Source of the DNA: Apostichopus japonicus
Lineage: Eukaryota > Echinodermata > Holothuroidea > Aspidochirotida > Stichopodidae
DNA length: 64,000 bases
Direction of reading: 5' to 3'
NCBI RefSeq assembly: GCF_037975245.1
Contig: NC_092569.1
Location: forward strand, 27,171,168-27,235,167
The notes under the pieces: model-generated
What the model was told of the DNA's origin: nothing
The model's input: the letters and a program-made list of their open reading frames with translations, nothing else
Database searches by the model: none
Part shown: piece after piece, positions 1-11,123 of the stretch
Layout: every line of letters begins with the position of its first letter
How positions within the stretch are numbered: position 1 is the stretch's first letter
Program-made: the position numbers and the translations under genes

Positions 1-860
1 GGGCGTTTTCCCTCTCGACCAATCCAAATCGGTTACATGGTTGGCCAAACTCTCTCTATATACGGCTCTGTTTTCAATTGATAAATGCTGCCCTCAAATT
101 AGTGCTAGTATCTTGGTGATATTGTTGGTCATTGCTACACTGTTAGAGTAGCAGCTCCCTGGTTAGAGAAATTGTTGTATTTTTACGGCAAGATACCGAC
201 AGTCAGGATACATAAAAGAAAACCAGTTTCAACGTACGTGGTTGATTAGATACAGCAAAGTCAATACATATTGAAGCACCGAAATAACATAACGAGAATA
301 TAACCCATAACATTTAAGTAACACCTACACTATGAATATGCAAATTAAACAGTGTCACGATGTGTGTTTATTGATACAAACGGTGATAAATTGTAATTGT
401 ACATTCAAAAACAGTTGAAATAATATATATCAAATCATTACACCCACCATTACAAACAGTTTGTTCTTAGTCAAAGTTATGCGATTAAAGATGCATTCTC
501 ACTGTTAGTTCGGGTAATAATCTTTCAACATATCAGTTTCTGTAACAACAATTATAATAGCTAACGGTTCTATTGCGAAACATTAGTAGTGACAGCAAAA
601 TAAAATGAATAACAACCTCCTTCGATGTTTCTAAAAGTCAAGTGCCACAAGTTTCATTTGCAGTGCCATTGAAACTCACTACACACAATGACACTGAAGA
701 ATAGGTATGCACTTTCGGACGTGGCGCAGATAATTCTGTTATGTATTGATAATCAGAAACACAATGATATTGCATTGCTGCCAATAATTATCGTTGTTTT
801 CGCGGAGTATAGCTCGAGTTGATTTTGCACAAGAAACGACAGGTAACTGTACACTCTGAG
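1..860. other. Unassigned sequence upstream of the WSC gene
   Basis: I see no coding exon, repeat array or RNA gene here. The sequence is AT-rich and non-repetitive. By position it should hold the promoter and 5' UTR of the gene whose start codon is at 861, but I cannot point to a convincing TATA box or initiator. Confidence 0.4.
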
Positions 861-939
861 ATGGATGTGAGAGAGAACTGTTTTCTTACTTTCTTAATTG
901 CTGTAATGAACTCTTTGGTAACGGGCGATGAAGGTCATC
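861..939 (+). CDS. Exon 1 of WSC-domain receptor-like gene: start codon and signal peptide
   Basis: An ATG at 861 opens 26 codons with signal-peptide character: a short charged start (MDVREN), a hydrophobic core (CFLTFLIAVMNSLV) and a polar end (TGDEGH). It runs into a strong GTGAGT donor at 940, leaving one base (phase 1). The WSC exon at 8102 needs exactly one base, so the two join in frame and place the WSC domain directly after the signal peptide. A weaker GT at 934 gives the same phase with two fewer codons. The signal peptide and the phase match are seen in the sequence; that the two exons belong together across a 7.2-kb intron is inference. The exon would direct the product into the secretory pathway. 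Confidence 0.62.
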
Positions 940-2575
940 GTGAGTAGTTTATTCAAATAACTTTATAACACAACCCTAATTTAATGTGTCGATTGAATGG
1001 TAATTGCTTCAGTCATATACAGAAACACACGTTTGCCTAAGTTTCATTTCAAAGTTTTCCTTAATCGAAGATACATAGTTATATACCGCATTTGTTCTCA
1101 TTTATATCCACTCGTTTATCTATGGATATATGGAACAGCATTGTTTTATATCGTAAATATTATTCGCTACAATTCGTATGCCATCTCTTTAGCGGACACA
1201 AAGAGGATATCGGTTGCTATTTAAGAAATATGGTGACACCACATACGTTTACAGTCTCGTTTGGGGTTAAAATTGGATCAAGTTGTTTGGTTTTCGTGCC
1301 CGTGCTTTATCTTGATATTGATACAGAAACTTTCGTCCTTCAGTATCGACGAAGAGCTGATGCTATCTAGAAGTGAGACGGGATGCAGTGGTAAAGGCTG
1401 GTACAAATTTCAGTATAGCAAAACAAATTGAAATATGAAATTGAGCGGGAAAAATGTTAATACCGATTGTTTAGTGCTTATAAGACGTTTCTAATTTTCA
1501 AAAGACTAGTGCTGATCACCTATTAGCAGTGCCTTGGAGTTGAATTGGCTACAGTTTGGTGGTGCCACACATGAAGAGTTAGATACCGAAAAAAACATAT
1601 TGATATGTTCATTAATCCACCAAAACCACTCATGATACGATAACATATGAGTTTGTCAATGGCTATCTATATTTGATAGGTTTGTTATAGATTGAGGGGA
1701 GAGAGTTACACACACACACAACTCAACTCAAAATATAGTATTAAATGGATAGTAATTCCACATTCTTTGTGACTATAGCTAGTCAATAGCTAGACTATAG
1801 CTAGTCAATGCAATTTATGGAAAATTAACACAACTGGCGAGTAGATTTGGTTCATGCTTAAGAAAGAGCATGTCTTTGGGTTTGGCTGGAAGGTAATAAA
1901 TGAGTACAAACGATGAAACGTCAAAACTGCAAATAACTTGAATCTCTTCCGATTATTCGAGTTTTAACCATACATTTGATACTTAGAGAATAAAAGAAAA
2001 CGAACATGTAGGTCGTCTTAAACCATGATTCATATAAATATAAACTAACACAGGGTAACTTGTGTTACAAACAAATTGCCACATTTTTTCTATTTGTAAT
2101 AACTTAATGAAACGAGAAATGTAAACCTGTAACTGTAGAAGCATAATGACAACCAATGTGTTTTATATTTTACCGGCATGGAAGACACAAAAGTGAATAA
2201 TAGAATGAGTCTTTTGAAGGCAAAGGGTCTTTAATGTGTCCTCGATCCTCGACATTGCGCACTTTTCTACACTGTTGAACTGTAATAGTCATGGAAAGTA
2301 TGACAAGTCCCCTTTAGTTATGAGCATATTCATTATCTTTCGGATTCAAGTCTAATATTCAGTTTCACGACATTCTGAAGTCATCTATTAAGTTGCAAAC
2401 CCCATTACATTGAAATGATTACAAAATATCAAACAACAGCCTCATTTTATCCATACAACAATTTATAGTGACGTTTTTCTGGGGGACTTAAATTATATTT
2501 GAGATATGGCGTAAGACAAGACAGGTTAATATAAAAATATGACTTTGAGATCACCGGATTGCAAAATGGCGCCAT
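940..2575. other. First part of intron 1, no gene seen
   Basis: This is AT-rich, apparently non-coding sequence. The short open frames at 997-1370 have no domain, no start context and no splice support. The only local structure is a 17-bp direct repeat (GACTATAGCTAGTCAAT) at 1771-1787 and 1793-1809, made of overlapping CTAG palindromes. Confidence 0.4.
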
Positions 2576-2686
<111 letters not shown>

Positions 2687-2766
2687 ATCCAGTACACTTC
2701 TGGTGTATTTTCTCGTTGTTGTGAAGTCGTGTCAGAATGCCTAGACCTTTATACAAGAACTAACAA

Positions 2767-3121
2767 AATTGTAACTACTACTTTGTACACAGAGTAGGCC
2801 TACCCTTAACATATATACTATAAATAAGCCAATAACAATATCCAACATTGGAACAATATTCACATAGGGCGTTTGTTATTGGTGGCAGTCTGCCATATAT
2901 GGCCATCTTGTACAGTTGGGGCCCTGCTCTTCATTTCACTGATATATGGATGCAAAGAATGTTTCTTAAATGGGGAAGGTGGGGTGGGGGGGGGGTATAT
3001 ATGCTTAAAAGGTTAATGTCAGACTAGACTACATATACATTGGCACATTGCAGTTTCTGTACAGACCAAATCCCATTCACCTCTATAGCTTGTGTATGTT
3101 TGTATGTAATTATGTCTGTGT
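2767..3121 (+). repeat. Dispersed repeat copy 1 (pair with 7694-8019)
   Basis: This segment matches 7694-8019 over most of its length. Shared landmarks include AGAGTAGGCCTAC, ATTGGAACAATATTCACATA, a G-run followed by TATATA, and a long stretch ending in GTATGTAATTATGTCTGTGTA. Copy 1 is about 30 bp longer because of small insertions. On its right it runs into an inverted-repeat-like end (TACACTGTAAAAAATGTCTG, from 3121), which matches in reverse complement the left flank of copy 2. I read it as a non-autonomous DNA transposon (MITE-like); a segmental duplication is possible. Confidence 0.75.
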
Positions 3122-3142
3122 ACACTGTAAAAAATGTCTGTG

Positions 3143-4958
3143 ATATAACAGCTTTACGCCGTCCATCTACTAAAATTAATCATGTTGTTAAAAAAATTGT
3201 TGTCCATTTACAAAATGTATTGTAACAACATTTTCTGTATATGGAAACAAAATCTTCATAACAATACATCAACTGCTGTGTCGGAACAAAAGCATCAGGC
3301 TCGATCCAAGTTTTCATTATGCGGTCGAAGTGACCGCGAAAACGTTACACCAAATCTTGCATCATAAACGAGAATCGTATTTTACACGTTGTTGGAATGA
3401 TAGAAAGTAGCATATGCGTTTAGTCTTACGCAATCAACGAGTTTTTTTGCGAAATAGTAAAGTTAACAACTGTGTCGCAAAGTTGTAGATGACCTTTGTA
3501 CACTACTTACAGTTGAATGACGCTGGGCGCGCACCGAAGGTCCGAAACCGCTGTAATTACGGTAAGTTATGATTTCAAAGCTTTTTAGTCCTTTTTAATC
3601 TAACATGAGTGCAACTATAGTGAATTGAGTCATATGAAACTGTTGCTTTTTACGTAAGCATTTATTAAACGTTCGTTTGTTGGTTTGTTTGTTTTGAAAT
3701 AAGCGGCAAAGCAAGTAGGCTAGGCCGATAGCACAGCTCTCTGTCGGTCCATTGTGTGCATACTAGCACAAGATGCTATGGCAGTTCTTTGTTAGGCGAG
3801 CATATACGATCGCTTACTTCTAGCATATCGTCGTAGCTGTTTTGACAGTCATACCAAACCTAAGCTTACATTCATTCTTTCGCGGTATCGTTTCTATTGG
3901 CTATGATATAACGCAGCCTAGACACTGGTCACCAATCAGTATCTATGCTTTACTATATAACATAGATTCTCTTACGAAACTTCTTGATATCACTTTTACT
4001 GTTTAGTTTGAAGCCCCCGATCGGCTTACACTAAATCTTGGGGGAGTCGTGCAGTCCCGTCCTGAATCTTGGGGGAGTCGTGCAGTACCCTATGGCACGC
4101 CAAATGTTAAAATTCAGAAATGAACAATCTAGGCTAGGTTTATGGTTAACAAACTCTGGTCTATCACTAAAATAGATCATCGATCAATAAAATTGTTTTT
4201 TTTTTGTCTGATAAATCACGTTTTTCCAGTGATAAATCAGAATTTTACCAATACAACTTGTTTTGTTTTTCTCGCTGAATTTTGAAAACTAATTATTGGT
4301 CGGTAAAACCATTTGTTATTCCTTGTTCAATTCTGAAGGATGCTACTGCATGCAATGGGGAAACCCTGTATGTACTATGTGCCTGTCATTTGATGCCTTG
4401 GCGTATAAACTATCACAAGTACCAATGATGTTTGAACTCGAAATTTAGTATTTATAGGTATGTTTGAGTGGGAGAGGGCTTAGGTGGAAGTTAACTATAC
4501 AAAAAATTCCTGAAGGAAATTTCTTTGTAAAGGGGAATTGTGATTATTGCGAGCTAGAAAAAAATTACAGGCAAAGTCTACCTCCTAGCCCTCCCCCCCC
4601 CCCACTCATCCAGAACTGTGCCTGAGCTGCTAATTGCCCCTAGCCTACTTTAAGTATCATGAACAGTTGATGTATGCACTGTTGTATGCTATACTAACCC
4701 GATCTTAGCTTGAATGTGTTGATTGTGGGTGTTATGAATTATGCCAAACTGTAACCTACTTACAGTATTAACTGATATGATTTGTCATCTGTCAATATAT
4801 ATGTAACCAAAAGTGTTTGTTTGTTTTCCTTTCATAGGATTGGCTTCAGCTAAACCTGAGATGGAATAGTCAGGGGCACCGGATTTGTAATGTATTGTTG
4901 GAGAGCCTGACCCATTTCCGAAAGGTTTTAATTTCCATATGTTTTTACTCTCTTGCAG
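3143..4958. other. Non-coding stretch before the zinc-finger exon
   Basis: I found no convincing coding exon. A consensus donor (G|GTAAGT) at 3562 follows a GC-richer segment (3520-3561) that could be a non-coding first exon of the zinc-finger gene. A good acceptor ends at 4838 (polypyrimidine then CATAG). A 22-bp direct repeat (AATCTTGGGGGAGTCGTGCA core) lies at 4034-4055 and 4065-4086. None of these is strong enough to call a transcript. Confidence 0.3.
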
Positions 4959-5136
4959 ATGGTTACTTGTTCATGTGGTGTTCACTCTGATACTGCAGCT
5001 AGAAAGATGTGTCACTACAGGCTTCATCAAAATCAACCAAATTTTCAATTTACGTGTCCTGAAGAAAAGTGCAACAGAATTTTTGTAAGTTATTCAGCTT
5101 TGAAAAGTCACTTCTATCGTGACCATAGAGAAGATG
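4959..5136 (+). CDS. C2H2 zinc-finger exon (small two-exon cassette)
   Basis: The exon follows a textbook acceptor (TTTTACTCTCTTGCAG) and begins with ATG immediately after the AG. It encodes 59 codons plus one base. A degenerate first finger (CSCG with HYRLH) is followed by a perfect C2H2 finger, CPEEKC-x12-H-x4-H, within the frame FTCPEEKC to FYRDH. The donor is G|GTATTG at 5137 (phase 1). The HYR-x-H motif, the PNF segment and the following finger resemble a family of uncharacterised zinc-finger proteins found in fish and marine invertebrates, often transposon-linked; that comparison is from memory. It lies inside the first intron of the WSC gene on the same strand. It may be a separate gene, a domesticated transposon piece or a pseudogene fragment. 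Confidence 0.62.
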
Positions 5137-5389
5137 GTATTGAAACACTCATTTTATCTCTATCCTAAGACTATGATTGGTCTCACATATCTATGCACTA
5201 TATCATCAGGTTTTGACTTTTTTTGTAGTAAAGTGCATCACGGTGACCACTGGATTCATCCAGAGTGCAAGAGTTACACTTGCAGGCTACTCTTGCATAA
5301 TTTCTGAATGAAATTTCTTTTAAAATTATAATCCATGGATCTTTATACTTTAAGATATTAATAAAAATGCTTTTGTTTTTATGTAACAG

Positions 5390-5562
5390 GTTGCAATCCA
5401 TTTCTTAGAAATAGAATGGCAATAACAGTTGATCGGGAACCTCTGCTATATCCTACATCCATTATTGCTGTGTTGAAGATGTTGTTCATGAGCTACTACG
5501 TGTTCAACATATGCTATCCCATAGTTCGAGGTTCAAGCAACCATGGAATACATACATAGAGG
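5390..5562 (+). CDS. Second exon of the zinc-finger cassette, C-terminal segment
   Basis: An acceptor (TTTTTATGTAACAG) ends at 5389, and the exon needs one base, which the donor at 5136 supplies. Reading through in frame gives about 56 codons to a TAG near 5560. They include a motif (VDREPLLYPTSIIAVL, then SYYVFNICYP) that I associate with the C-terminal part of the same uncharacterised zinc-finger family. The family normally continues beyond this point. Here the frame stops soon after the ICYP segment, so the copy may be truncated or decayed. An AATAAA lies downstream at 5784-5789. Phase and motif agreement are seen; assignment to one transcript is inference. Confidence 0.5.
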
Positions 5563-5783
5563 TACAGTTTAAACCTAGTTTCTTGACAGATTAACAAAGG
5601 AGGTGCATTCAAACTACGGTTCCTCCATCTTGTTGAGATCATGCAAGAAGAACTGCAAAGCAAGTTTGTTCAGTAATAGCTTTATGTCAGTGTCAATGCC
5701 AACAAATGTTGTGCAACATTAAATGTTTTCATTAAACTACTAGTGCACCTGTCACGGCATGCAAATAACAACAGTTTATATAT

Positions 5784-5789
5784 AATAAA
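5784..5789 (+). terminator. Candidate polyadenylation signal AATAAA
   Basis: AATAAA occurs about 220 bp after the stop codon of the zinc-finger cassette. It is the first canonical hexamer downstream, but AT-rich sequence makes chance occurrence likely. Confidence 0.25.
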
Positions 5790-7693
5790 ATGGATACAAA
5801 CTTTTACTTATATATATATATATATTTATATATAACTTTTATGTGAAGTTTAAATAATTTTGGGGATACTATTACCAAAATTGAATAAATTTAGTTTTTA
5901 AGCACTAGGATGTTTTTGGTAAACAAGGATAGATTGGACTCATGAAACTTTTTTCAAATTATTCCCTACAGAATACTGTTCGAGATTGATCCAGGGAGAG
6001 GGTCTAGGGCAAAGAAATCTTACAGATGGTGTATAAATCCGAAAGTAACTTCTCTTTGTGAGCGGATGAAGGAAAGTAGAGAGTGATATATGCAGTGAAC
6101 GTGGCCAAAAGTATTAAGCTACATGAGCTAACTGCATTTAATTTTGTTTTGTTTAATGCCGTATACTTTTTGTTAAATGATACCTCCACTTCAAAAGCGC
6201 TGAATCTGTGAACTATTCTGCTATAAATCACTAAATTTTACAGATTCATGTTACAATGTAACTTAAAGTTGATTTTTAAAATACTTAATAAACAATAAGG
6301 TAATCTGCTTGCTTCAGAAGTCTTTTAACCAAACATTGTATTTTCTTAAATACAAAATATGATTCTGTACAGAACAACCTTGTAGCTTTTTCAGTACAAG
6401 TTGGATGTAATTATATAAAAATATCCCAAATTTGAGCACTGTCAAGTAGATTTTCTGATTGTTCTATATATTGGAAAGGGTTCATTTTACCCAAAAAATA
6501 TCCCAGTGTGCCTGAGCATTTCAATGGAAGTTTCATCACTTTGACATTGACCATCAATCTAACTGTTTTTTTTTTCTTTCTATTGATTTGGGAGTTGTTC
6601 TGATAGCAGTAAAACTTATTTCCAAGGGTAGCAACTGTACTCATTCTAAACAAAGTATTTTTACTAGAAGAAATCCTTTTAATTCTAAGCATATAAATAG
6701 TATTTGAGTTTCACACTGTTAATAGCTTTTTGTTTCAGGTTCAGTTTCAATGCAACTTAAGTGGTTTCCAGGTTCATGTTATTGTTTTGTTTCTTATTTC
6801 TTTAGTATGTCATAGAGTAGTATTTTGTAGTTGTTGCTCTTTCATTCTAGACACTATCTCTTTGTTAGAGTGCTAATTACAATGGACAGCAGTATCCTTG
6901 GTAGGTTCATAAGGTAAATTGACCCCCTGCTATTCAGCATTTATCAATCTTGCTTAAATAGTATTTTACCTTTGGGAGTCTAATATCATCTGGAAAGTCC
7001 AGATTAATATGCTGAAATAGTTTAGTAGTATGATAATATCACTGTTTTTCATCGCACTGGTAGACAAATTCACACTTTATCCCTGTTTTGGAATGATATC
7101 TAAACTGTTCATGTTAGTGTAATATATTGTTACATTGTTGTTTGCAGTGCTAATTCCACATTTGCTGTTTATGATATTCTAAAAGTCTAAAACACCTGTC
7201 AAGATTGCATGTTGGTAAATAAAGATATGTGTGTTTGGTAAATTTGACTCTCTCAATGTGTTCCTCTTGGTATAACGTTGATTTTTTCATCTAAATCTCT
7301 TTCATGTACAACAAATTTCTCTCCACAAAGGATTCGCCCAGGATCACAAATTACTTTACCAACATATAGCAGCTTCATTTGAATACATAATTTTTACTTT
7401 CAACCACAACTTTTTACTGTGTATACAAACTGTTATTTGGTAAATTAACGGAAACATTCTGTCTAGAAACGAAAAAAGTTCGACCAATATACAAAAAGTA
7501 TCTTGAATTTTACATCACTTCTTCCATGTTGCCACATAAAATTCTACCTGAATAAATAGAAATGAATCTGTTTCTACACAAACCGTAGTTGTGCATTTAC
7601 AGTTGCTGTTGTACACTGATGAAAAAACAGATGGAAACTAATTGACAGCTTTTCTTTTGTAAATATACAGAGACATTTTTTACAGTGTAAGTA
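5790..7693. other. Later part of intron 1, no gene seen
   Basis: This is AT-rich sequence with a short TA run (about 5812-5835). The open frames at 6004-6231 and 6411-6692 on the minus strand have no recognisable domain and no splice support, and I do not call them. Near 7665-7690 lies a short sequence (AGACATTTTTTACAGTGTA) that is the reverse complement of the right flank of the repeat at 2767-3121. Confidence 0.4.
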
Positions 7694-8019
7694 AATTGTA
7701 ACTATCACTTTGTATACAGAGTAGGCCTACACTTATCATATATACTATAAGCCAATAACTATATCCAACATTGGAACAATATTCACATAGGGCGTTTGCT
7801 ATTGGTGGCAGTGTGCCGTAGATGGACCTCTTCTACAGTTGCACTGATATATGGATGCAAAGAATGTTTCTTAAGGGGTGGGGGGGGGGGTATATATATA
7901 CCTTAAAGTTTAATGTCAGACTAGACTACATATACATTGGCACATTGCAGTTTCTGTACAAACCAAATCCCATTCACCTCTATAGCTTGTGTATGTTTGT
8001 ATGTAATTATGTCTGTGTA
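7694..8019 (+). repeat. Dispersed repeat copy 2 (pair with 2767-3121)
   Basis: This is the second copy of the 0.33-kb element described at 2767. It ends about 80 bp before the WSC exon, so it sits in the branch-point neighbourhood of that intron. The open frame that appears to extend the WSC exon upstream (from 7822) is just this repeat read in frame and should not be taken as protein N-terminal to the acceptor at 8101. Confidence 0.75.
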
Positions 8020-8101
8020 AGTATAATTGTATATAGATATTTATTGACATTTATTTTCATTCGACTAAATGTGTTGTATCTAAATCTACCCTTTTCTTCA
8101 G

Positions 8102-8399
8102 ATGCAAGTTACATCGGATGTTTTTCTTGGAATAGAAGCAACTCTGACATTGTCGGGAAATACATAGCCTTCAATTTATCGATACCAAAGTGTTCCTCTT
8201 TTTGCGAAGAACAACTAAAAGTGAAAGGTTTACCGTTTGCTCTAGCGAGTGGTAATTTATGTCTGTGCTTTGACAATACCACTTACTGTAATAGGGAATC
8301 GCGGTTAAGTGATAACGAATGCCTCGGCCCTTGCCAAAGAACCGAAAAGAAGATGGAATATTGTGGCCATCAAAATACTGCTGCTGTTTATGAATGCAA
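8102..8399 (+). CDS. WSC-domain exon of receptor-like gene
   Basis: After a pyrimidine-rich acceptor (ACCCTTTTCTTCAG, ending 8101) the exon opens with YIGCFSW and encodes a cysteine-rich module of about 98 residues. Its cysteines fall in YIGCF, SIPKCSSFCEE, NLCLCFDNTTYC, NECLGPC and MEYCG, ending AVYECK. This is the layout of a WSC domain, a putative carbohydrate-binding extracellular module known from yeast cell-wall sensors and from animal proteins such as Kremen and polycystin-1. There are N-glycosylation sequons (NRS, NLS, NTT). The exon enters in phase 1, matching the signal-peptide exon at 861-939. The donor GTAGTA at 8400 leaves two bases, which does not match the next recognised exon, so one junction here is unresolved. 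Confidence 0.8.
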
Positions 8400-9043
8400 G
8401 TAGTATTAATGTTTCATTCTGTCCACTTTTAAATTAATAATATTACTTTAAGGTGTGCTAAAATGATACAATATAGCAAACGACCAATTACACACTGAAT
8501 AGGGTCTCAACATACGACTTTATGTAATCAACAATATTTTTGTTTTGTTATTACACATTTTCATTGACACATTAAATTTCAGAAGTTCAAGAATACAGGT
8601 ATCTTAACAAAATATTTCTGTCAGTGGTAGGTACATAGTTGTATGTGTTTTGTTAGCAGCGAACCAAACGTGCGAAATAATGCTTGAACTTAGGCAAAAT
8701 CATCCAACTAAGTGTTCGTTTTACCTAGTGAATGTGAAATCGTGACTGGAATATGAACTTAATTCATATCACAATATTTCGTCACTCAGACAACTTTGAT
8801 GAAATAAGTAAGATATATGTACAAGCAGAGGCAACACAATTGGACAACAATTGTTCGAATATTATAATTAATGAATTAATTTATTAATCAAGTAACTAAA
8901 GCCACAATTATATAGCATTTTTATAACAGAACATAGAAAGACAGTTTTACAAAGACATGACTTCAATCTAATAAGCAAAATACGACATACTATTTGCCAA
9001 ATGGAAACTAGATAAACATTTCATAATAATTTATTTTATTTAG
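8400..9043. other. Intron between WSC and juxtamembrane exons
   Basis: No clear exon is seen. A 16-nt segment at 8583-8598 has a good acceptor before it (TTAAATTTCAG) and GTATCT after it, but its length does not repair the phase difference between 8399 and 9044. Confidence 0.35.
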
Positions 9044-9115
9044 CTGTAAACGGAGAGGAAAATGTTACATGCAGAGTGACGTCACCAGATGAAGAATTGA
9101 CGGTCTTGGGCACGG
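9044..9115 (+). CDS. Juxtamembrane exon of WSC gene
   Basis: The acceptor TTTATTTTATTTAG ends at 9043. In the frame that agrees with the downstream exons it reads VNGEENVTC RVTSPDEELTVLGT and leaves one base before a GTGAAG donor at 9116. That phase (1) exactly suits the transmembrane exon at 10325. It contains an NVT glycosylation sequon and would form the short extracellular stalk. The upstream junction is not resolved: the WSC exon leaves two bases where this exon needs one. Either an exon is missing between them, a different splice site is used, or the frame differs in a soluble isoform. Confidence 0.45.
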
Positions 9116-10014
9116 GTGAAGTTTTGTTTATTACTTTAATATTCTTTGAGATCTTTCCTTAAATGTTGTAATTGAGATCATTGTCGGTTAAAATTTCAAA
9201 AAGAAACATTCTTTTCTGTCAAAATTTGTCATCCATGGCACTCATCCTTTGAATCAACCATTAATTTTATGTAAAGACTTTTAGCAAACGTGATGTCTTA
9301 TAATCTGAGGATTTAAATAAATTATACTGCCTTGAAGAGGACAAGAACCGAACTGTTATCTTTAGCTTACATTATACAGATATTTGTAGTGAATTAATAA
9401 CTTCCACAAGCAAACAAGGAAAAACAAATCTGGCACCATTTTGGAGATATTCTTCTTCCAAAAGGCATTTGTTGGAATTGTCGTATTGCAAACGAATGAC
9501 GTCATAGTGTAACTAAGATTTTATACCATTTATTTTCTCGCTGTTTTTCATTTCATTATTCGCAAAGTAGATAGTTAACAGTTCTGACACTGCAAAGCCA
9601 TCATAGTTTCATATTAAGAACTTCAATCCGTTAGATACCGCTTTTGCAAAACACAACTACATTACAGATAGTAAACGTCATATTAAAATAGAAGCTGGCT
9701 TGATGAAGTTATATTTGTTCAAATGCTAGGTTGTGCGTTTCAAAACAAAACATTAAAACGTCGATAACTTTCAAAAGCAATTAAATTTAATTAGCTGTAT
9801 AAGTCAGTTGTTTTTCAAAGTGATCTATATCACGCAGTCTTATGATGATTGTTAGGGTTTGTGTCACCTTAAAACAATATGGATCTTGGTCAATCGTCTT
9901 GGAAAAAAAGACAAAACTGATTATATATTCATATCTTGTTGAATACTACTTGTATGTATCCATGAAAAGGGATGTATCATTGCATTGTTTCTTCGGTACT
10001 TTCAATTTTTGTTG

Positions 10015-10290
10015 GGATTGATTAATTGACTGGCTAATTGCTTCCTGATTGACTAAGTTTTGATTGCTTTACTAAATGCTTCATTGACTGGCTCATTGAT
10101 TGATTGATTTATATTTTGATAGTCATTGATTAATTAATTGACTTAGACTGATTGATTGATTGGCTGGCTCATTGGTTGATTGACTGACTAGTACAATTGA
10201 TTGATTGATTGGACTGACTGACTAATTGATTGATTGACTGATTATTTTGTTGGTTGATTGCAGAATTCATTAATTAATAGATTAACTGAT
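10015..10290 (+). repeat. Degenerate TTGA/CTGA tandem repeat in intron
   Basis: A run of roughly 270 bp is built from ATTGATTG, GACTGA and TGGCTGGCT-type words, a decayed tetranucleotide array on the purine/T strand. It lies just upstream of the transmembrane exon and has no coding potential. Confidence 0.8.
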
Positions 10291-10324
10291 AATATTTGTC
10301 ATATTTCGTCTTTCATTCATGTAG

Positions 10325-10403
10325 GAAGAATGAGATATCTGATCTTCGTTGCTGCCCCTGTTCTAGTCGCCATTGCAGTTTTTCTTATGCGCAGATGCCA
10401 AGA
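10325..10403 (+). CDS. Transmembrane exon of WSC gene
   Basis: Between an acceptor (TTCATTCATGTAG) ending at 10324 and a GTATGT donor at 10404, this 79-nt exon encodes RMRYLIFVAAPVLVAIAVFL followed by MRRCQ. That is one hydrophobic helix of about 18 residues ending in basic stop-transfer residues. It takes one base from the exon before (phase 1, agreeing with 9115) and leaves two (phase 2). The phase agreement on both sides and the single helix after a signal peptide and a WSC domain support a type I membrane protein. Confidence 0.65.
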
Positions 10404-10961
10404 GTATGTCAAATAATCATGTCCTTATCAAAATCATAATTCATAATGAAAGATGGTTTCATGGATTTTATTTGATCGTTAATATTTCCTCCCTTCCACA
10501 ATGTTCATGTATGTCATTATTAATCAAATGCAAACAGTAAATTCAACTTTTTAAACGATTAGTTGACGTTTTGCTTCACAAGTTTACATGAAAATCATCT
10601 AGTTAGGCGGATAATTGACCATGACTTATTATAGGTATTGTTACCATGTTGAAATATTTGCCGAACGTCTTCAGAGTGAATAACAGCCGAGGGACAACAT
10701 AACTTTTTCGAAATTGAAATTAACTATAGTATGGTGAATCTCACACACTACTCCATTTATGGTCCTTCTTTCATTGATATTTCATTAAAATAGCTTGTTT
10801 CTCCCGTTTCAATGCCGTATATTTTAATAACATCTGGATCGCACGTTTGCACAATCAGAGAACTTACCGTCCATTGAAGGTCAATGTGACATGTTTTACG
10901 GTACCACTTACGTATTATTTTACCCCATATCGGGTTTTTAAATCATGTTTTTTCAATCTAG

Positions 10962-10986
10962 TCCCACATACGATAACACCAAACTC
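10962..10986 (+). CDS. Possible 25-nt micro-exon, cytoplasmic side
   Basis: A strong polypyrimidine acceptor (TGTTTTTTCAATCTAG) is followed by 25 nt and then a perfect GTAAGT donor. Entering with two bases from the transmembrane exon it reads DPTYDNTKL and ends in phase 0. The signals on both sides are among the best in the gene. Very short exons occur by chance, so transcript data would be needed. Confidence 0.45.
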
Positions 10987-11094
10987 GTAAGTTCTCGTAA
11001 TTACTCGTAGGTACCATGCGCTTAAACTATTTGAGGCTGATGGTCAAGCACGTGGATTATTACGACGTGTAGAGATTTATTTGCACTCTGACAG

Positions 11095-11123
11095 AAAATT
11101 GCTTCGGCTGGATCACGGAGATT
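11095..11123 (+). CDS. Possible 29-nt micro-exon, cytoplasmic side
   Basis: An acceptor (ATTTGCACTCTGACAG) ends at 11094 and a GTGTAT donor follows at 11124. Entering in phase 0, as left by the 10962-10986 micro-exon, it reads KIASAGSRR and leaves two bases, which is the phase needed by the tail exon at 11630. The donor is only fair. Skipping both micro-exons also keeps the frame, so alternative splicing is possible. Confidence 0.3.

Noticed and set aside
6411-6692. 93-codon minus-strand frame
   Set aside because: Lys/Asn-rich translation of AT-rich intron sequence, with no domain or conserved motif.
7822-8101. N-terminal extension of the WSC open frame
   Set aside because: It is part of the dispersed repeat also found at 2767-3121 and lies upstream of a good splice acceptor at 8101.
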